Shown in pieces: positions 13,285 to 16,560 of a stretch of 16,560 nucleotides of DNA (position 1 is the first letter of the stretch; each line of letters opens with the position of its first letter). Made by a program: the position numbers and the translations under genes. This DNA is from an uncultured Prevotella sp. Lineage in GTDB: Bacteria; Bacteroidota; Bacteroidia; Bacteroidales; Bacteroidaceae. The stretch is taken from NCBI GenBank assembly GCA_900557405.1, contig USSF01000051.1, positions 1 to 16,560 of the forward strand, written 5' to 3'. The notes under the pieces are model-generated. The model did not search any database. It was not told where the DNA came from and worked only from the letters and a program-made list of their open reading frames with translations.

Positions 13285-15897
13285 ATGAAAAAGCTAAATG
13301 CACTATTCTTTTTGTGTCTGCTTTTCCCCCTTACTATGATGGCGTCCGTATGGGACACTGAATATAAGAAGGTGGAGCAGAGCATCAGGGAGCCGCAGTT
13401 TCCTAACCGCACCTTCAGCATCACCAAGTATGGGGCGTCGCTGAAGAATACGGCAGTCAAGAACCAGGTAGCGATAAACAAGGCCATCATGGCATGTTCA
13501 AAGGCCGGCGGCGGCAAGGTGGTCGTACCGGCAGGAACATGGAAGACGGGAGCCATCCGTCTGCGCAGCCATGTGAACCTCGTGATAGAGAAGGGCGCCA
13601 CGCTCTTCTTCGAGTTCGACCGCAGCCTCTATCCACTCGTGGAGACCCGCTGGGAGGGACTCGACTGCATCAACTATTCTCCGCTCATCTATGCTTTCAA
13701 GGAGACTGACATCGCCATCACCGGTGAGGGAGTGATCGACGGAAACGGATCAGACGACACATGGTGGCTGATGAGCGGCAAGACGCCGAAAAGCCGTGAC
13801 ATCGTGGTGAAGGAGAAGCAGCAGAACCCTGGAGGAAGGGCTGACTTGCTGAAGTTTGCCGAGGACGGCGTGCCGGTGGAGAAGCGCGTGTTCGGTCCGT
13901 GGAAGGGACTCCGTCCGCAGACGGTGAACCTGAACCAGTGTGACGGAATCCTTATTGAGGGCGTGAAGATGATCCGCTCTCCGTTCTGGGTGATGCACCC
14001 GCTGCTGAGCAAGAATATCACCGTGCGTCGCGTGCATGTGGAGAACCACGGCCCAAACGGCGACGGATGCGACCCCGAGTCATGCGAGAACGTGCTTATC
14101 GAGAACTGTATCTTTGACACCGGCGACGACTGCATCGCCATCAAGAGCGGAAGAAACGAGGATGGACGCAAGGGCGGCAAGGGCAAGTATGCCGGCAGAC
14201 CGAGCAAGAACATCATCATCCGCAACTGTGACATGAAGGACGGCCACGGCGGTGTCGTGCTCGGTTCGGAGATTTCGGGCGGATGCAGCAATGTGTTCGT
14301 GGAAAACTGTACGATGGACAGTCCAGACCTCGACCGCGTGCTCCGCATCAAGACGAACTCATGCCGTGGCGGAGTGATAGAGAACATATATTTCCGCAAT
14401 GTCACCGTGGGCCAGTGTGGCGAGACGGTGCTGAAGATCAACACCAACTACGAGGCTAAGGAAGTGGGCCGCCGCGGATTCTATCCTACGGTGCGCAACG
14501 TATATATGGAGAACGTCACCTGCCAGAAGAGCAAGTATGGCGTGATGATTGTAGGTTTCGACGACCGCAACACAATCCACAACATCAATCTGAAGAACTG
14601 TAAGTTCAACGGCGTATACGGCAAGCCTGTCTACATTACCGGACAGACCGACCAGCCGAACTACGAGAATGTGGAGATAAACGGTTCTCAGGTGCTCTCC
14701 GTGGCTCCTTACAAGACCTACAGCCAGTGGATGGCAATGTCGGAAATCAAGCGCAACCCCGATCCATGCTACATTGATTTCGCCAAGAAACCGAAGTGGG
14801 GCTACGTGACTGGCATCGAGCTCGAGTCACTGCTCGACGCATACCAGGCATGCCAGGACGAGAGCATAATAGAATATCTGAAGCAGTATCCTGCAAAGAT
14901 GATTGACGAGAAGGGAAACATCACGGGCTATGACTACAGTGCATTCAACCTCGACAACACCCGTCCGGCACGCTTCATCCTGCGCATGAACCAGCTCTTC
15001 CCCGAGAAGAAGAACGAACTGGCGCTGAAGACAATCTTCAAGCAGCTCGAGAAGCAGCCGCGCACCACCGACGGCGTGTGGTGGCACAAGGCTATCTATG
15101 CCTACCAGGTGTGGCTCGACGGCGTATACATGGGACATCCGTTCTACACCATGGCAGCCCCGATACTGAAGGGAGAGAAGAAGGCCAAGAAATACTACGA
15201 CGATTCGTTCGACCAGATATCCAAGACCTTCAAGCGCACGTATGACGAGAAGACAGGACTCTGGAAGCACGCATGGGACGAGACGGGCGAAATGTTCTGG
15301 GCAGACAAGACCACAGGACTCTCGCAGCACACATGGGCACGTGCCCAGGGATGGTATGCAATGGCTATCCTGGAGGTACTCGACGCTCTGCCAGCCGACT
15401 ATGCCCACCGTCAGGACCTCATCGATATGCTCAACAAGGTGATGAAGGCCACCGTAAAATACCAGGACAAGAAGACCGGCCTGTGGTATGACGTGATGGA
15501 CGTGAAGGACAGCCGCAACTATCTTGAGGCCACCGCTTCATCCATGTTCACATACGTATTGCTCAAGGGTTCGCGGCTCGGCTATTTCGACGGAAAGTTG
15601 AAGGAGGCAGGAATCAAGGGATACAAGGGCATCCTGAACAATTTTATCAAGGTTAACGACGATAAGACCATCTCGCTGACACGCTGCTGCGAGGTTTCGG
15701 GCCTCGGCCCGGGCATGAGTGCAAAGGTGCTGAAGGCAGCTCCTAAGGTGAAGGAGAACAAGCGCCGCGACGGTTCGTTTGAGTATTACATCAGCGAACC
15801 TATCCGCGAAAACGACGGCAAGGGCGTAGGTCCCTTCATCTGGGCATCGCTCGAGATGGAGAAGATGGGCTACGACGTGGAGAAACTGAACAAGTAA
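13285..15897 (+). CDS. secreted GH28-GH105 fusion pectinase
   Basis: An 870-residue bifunctional enzyme. A signal peptide (MKKLNALFFLCLLFPLTMMA) is followed by a GH28 beta-helix domain at about 40-475. It carries IDGNG, SPFWVMHP, NGDGCDPES with Asp260, TGDDCIAIKSGR with Asp281-Asp282, GHGGVVLGSE with His321, and RIKTN with Lys356: the complete GH28 active site. Residues about 500-870 are a GH105 (alpha/alpha)6-barrel with DGVWWHKAIYAYQVWLDGVYMGHPF (candidate catalytic Asp612), KHAWDE (His662), and QHTWARAQGWYAMA (Arg686, Trp690), matching the active-site set known from YteR-type unsaturated rhamnogalacturonyl hydrolases. The GH28 part would hydrolyse galacturonan or rhamnogalacturonan; the GH105 part would remove the 4,5-unsaturated uronyl residue made by lyases. 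It lies upstream of the PL1 gene, which would have supplied such ends. It has no T9SS tail or lipobox, so a periplasmic location is likely. Codons are GC-rich like GH106. Confidence 0.92.
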   Translation: MKKLNALFFLCLLFPLTMMASVWDTEYKKVEQSIREPQFPNRTFSITKYGASLKNTAVKNQVAINKAIMACSKAGGGKVVVPAGTWKTGAIRLRSHVNLVIEKGATLFFEFDRSLYPLVETRWEGLDCINYSPLIYAFKETDIAITGEGVIDGNGSDDTWWLMSGKTPKSRDIVVKEKQQNPGGRADLLKFAEDGVPVEKRVFGPWKGLRPQTVNLNQCDGILIEGVKMIRSPFWVMHPLLSKNITVRRVHVENHGPNGDGCDPESCENVLIENCIFDTGDDCIAIKSGRNEDGRKGGKGKYAGRPSKNIIIRNCDMKDGHGGVVLGSEISGGCSNVFVENCTMDSPDLDRVLRIKTNSCRGGVIENIYFRNVTVGQCGETVLKINTNYEAKEVGRRGFYPTVRNVYMENVTCQKSKYGVMIVGFDDRNTIHNINLKNCKFNGVYGKPVYITGQTDQPNYENVEINGSQVLSVAPYKTYSQWMAMSEIKRNPDPCYIDFAKKPKWGYVTGIELESLLDAYQACQDESIIEYLKQYPAKMIDEKGNITGYDYSAFNLDNTRPARFILRMNQLFPEKKNELALKTIFKQLEKQPRTTDGVWWHKAIYAYQVWLDGVYMGHPFYTMAAPILKGEKKAKKYYDDSFDQISKTFKRTYDEKTGLWKHAWDETGEMFWADKTTGLSQHTWARAQGWYAMAILEVLDALPADYAHRQDLIDMLNKVMKATVKYQDKKTGLWYDVMDVKDSRNYLEATASSMFTYVLLKGSRLGYFDGKLKEAGIKGYKGILNNFIKVNDDKTISLTRCCEVSGLGPGMSAKVLKAAPKVKENKRRDGSFEYYISEPIRENDGKGVGPFIWASLEMEKMGYDVEKLNK

Positions 15898-16061
15898 CCA
15901 TCGGCTGTATATGCTTGCTGAATAGGGACTCGGATTATTGACAAACAGCTCGTCAATCATGATGATTGCCGTTTAATCAATCCTGAAGTTTCGATAAGCA
16001 GCAAAAAATTGGTTGAAAAAAGAGTAAAATTGGCATGAGGCTTAAACCTTGTGTCAATTTT

Positions 16062-16093
16062 TTTGTCTTATAAGATAATAAGGTGTACCTTTG
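16062..16093 (+). promoter_or_regulatory. consensus promoter for the PL1 gene
   Basis: TTTG (16062-16065), 20 bases, TACCTTTG (16086-16093): a full Bacteroidetes promoter, about 52 bases before the ATG at 16146. It shows that the truncated lyase gene still has an intact promoter. Confidence 0.8.
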
Positions 16094-16145
16094 CACTATT
16101 GTTCAGAAGTATACAATATCGAAATATAATCTATTAGAAACAAAT

Positions 16146-16373
16146 ATGAAGAAAATTTTCTCTACATTCTTTGCGCTCGCACTCGTATCGGGAGCAGTGG
16201 CGCAGAATGAAGTGCCGGCATTCCCGGGAGCGGAAGGCTTCGCACGCTATACCACAACGGGCGGTCGAGGCACTGACGGCAAGACAACAGTCTATCATGT
16301 GACCAATCTCAACGACAGCGGAATGGGCTCCCTGCGCGAAGCCTTGAAAAAGGCAGGTCCCAAGACCACCTGA
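16146..16373 (+). pseudogene. PL1 pectate lyase, 5' fragment interrupted by an insertion sequence
   Basis: The frame from the ATG at 16146 gives a signal peptide ([20 protein letters not shown]) and the start of a family PL1 beta-helix lyase: [46 protein letters not shown]. This opening is characteristic of Bacteroidetes secreted pectate lyases, which cut homogalacturonan by beta-elimination. The expected continuation (IVFDVSGTI-like strands and the calcium and arginine active site) is missing. After AAGACCAC the sequence changes to unrelated DNA and reads a TGA at 16371-16373. Only 75 residues remain of an expected 400 or more. An upstream in-frame ATG at 16083 would overlap the promoter and is rejected. 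The rest of the gene may lie beyond the insertion, outside the window. Confidence 0.8.
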
Positions 16374-16560
16374 CTTCGTCATCGTGTCACCCAAAAGCCC
16401 TCGTCAAATAGTTTAGCTATTTTCTGATGCCTTGCCATTAACATTGTTTGGGTGTAAACCTCCTTGTTCAGAGGTAGCTTAATTTGTATGGTTGTGATTG
16501 TCTTTGCCAATGCAAGCACCTTGTCTACGCTCATCTTAATCTCTGAGACTTTCAGCATAC
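16369..16560. mobile_element. end of an insertion sequence (partial, runs off the window)
   Basis: The break in the PL1 frame at about 16369 coincides with the start of a different sequence carrying the 3' end of a transposase-like ORF on the minus strand. TGACTTCGTCA (16371-16381) at the junction is a small palindrome and overlaps the transposase stop. The other end, the terminal inverted repeats and any target duplication lie outside the window, so the exact boundary and family cannot be fixed. Confidence 0.55.
16379..16560 (-). CDS. transposase-like protein, C-terminal part only
   Basis: A minus-strand frame open from the window edge to a TGA at 16379-16381, giving at least 60 C-terminal residues: LKVSEIKMSVDKVLALAKTI, then TTIQIKLPLNKEVYTQ, and ending KIAKLFDEGFWVTR. 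The Lys-rich, helix-strand-helix character and the position at the edge of the disrupted lyase gene suit the tail of an insertion-sequence transposase, possibly of a DDE type common in Bacteroidetes. The catalytic region is off the window, so the family assignment is not made. Codon use is more AT-rich than the neighbouring pectinases. Confidence 0.5.
   Translation of the reverse strand, partial: MLKVSEIKMSVDKVLALAKTITTIQIKLPLNKEVYTQTMLMARHQKIAKLFDEGFWVTR

Noticed and set aside
15932..15974. Inverted repeats (ATTGAC/GTCAAT, AATCAT/ATGATT) after GH28-GH105 as a terminator
   Set aside because: Stems are short and AT-rich and no T-tract follows; not enough to call a terminator.

Overview
The window looks like Bacteroidetes chromosome, most likely Prevotellaceae (Prevotella or a close relative). 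The evidence is the repeated Bacteroidetes-type promoter signature (TTTG or TTG, about 20 bases, then TAnnTTTG), AT-rich translation starts with few Shine-Dalgarno sites, a type IX secretion C-terminal sorting domain, a Bacteroidetes-style OxyR, and intergenic repeats of the AAGAATGAAGAATG / GGCTTCGCC kind. The genus is inference; the phylum is well supported.

Layout. 1-1490: OxyR peroxide regulator (minus), then an intergenic stretch with the oxyR promoter, a plus-strand promoter that leads to no gene, and a shared hairpin terminator. 1490-3553: secreted modular T9SS-substrate protein (minus). Its promoter and that of a plus-strand clostripain-like (C11) lipoprotein protease (3916-5085) lie back to back. 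5086-5510: repeat-derived DNA and a 43-residue small ORF, followed by ribulose-phosphate 3-epimerase (rpe, 5514-6164). 6165-6696: a gene-free island built of several repeat types. 6697-10691: a minus-strand pair encoding a GH28 polygalacturonase-type enzyme and a GH106 alpha-L-rhamnosidase-type enzyme. 10954-11556: an ECF sigma factor (minus). 11733-12232: a strong plus-strand promoter driving a canonical cobalamin riboswitch that is followed by two hairpins and a terminator, but by no recognisable B12 gene. 12246-12800: DUF6359-like lipoprotein (minus). About 12930-13039: a compact minus-strand small-RNA gene candidate (promoter, hairpin, terminator). 13285-15897: a secreted GH28-GH105 fusion (plus). 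16146-16373: the first 75 codons of a PL1 pectate lyase, cut off where an insertion sequence begins; the 3' end of its transposase runs off the window.

How the genes work together. GH106, GH28, GH28-GH105 and the broken PL1 form a pectin (homogalacturonan / rhamnogalacturonan) saccharification set. PL1 would cut galacturonan by beta-elimination, GH28 domains hydrolyse galacturonosyl bonds, GH105 removes the unsaturated uronyl residue left by lyases, and GH106 removes rhamnose. No SusC/SusD pair or hybrid two-component regulator is in the window, so uptake and sensing components must lie elsewhere. The other genes (oxyR, rpe, sigma factor, C11 protease) are housekeeping or regulatory neighbours.

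The most notable items are the gene-less cobalamin riboswitch, which could be the control element of a noncoding RNA or the remnant of a lost B12 uptake gene, and the small-RNA candidate at about 12930-13005. All calls come from reading the sequence; no database search was run.
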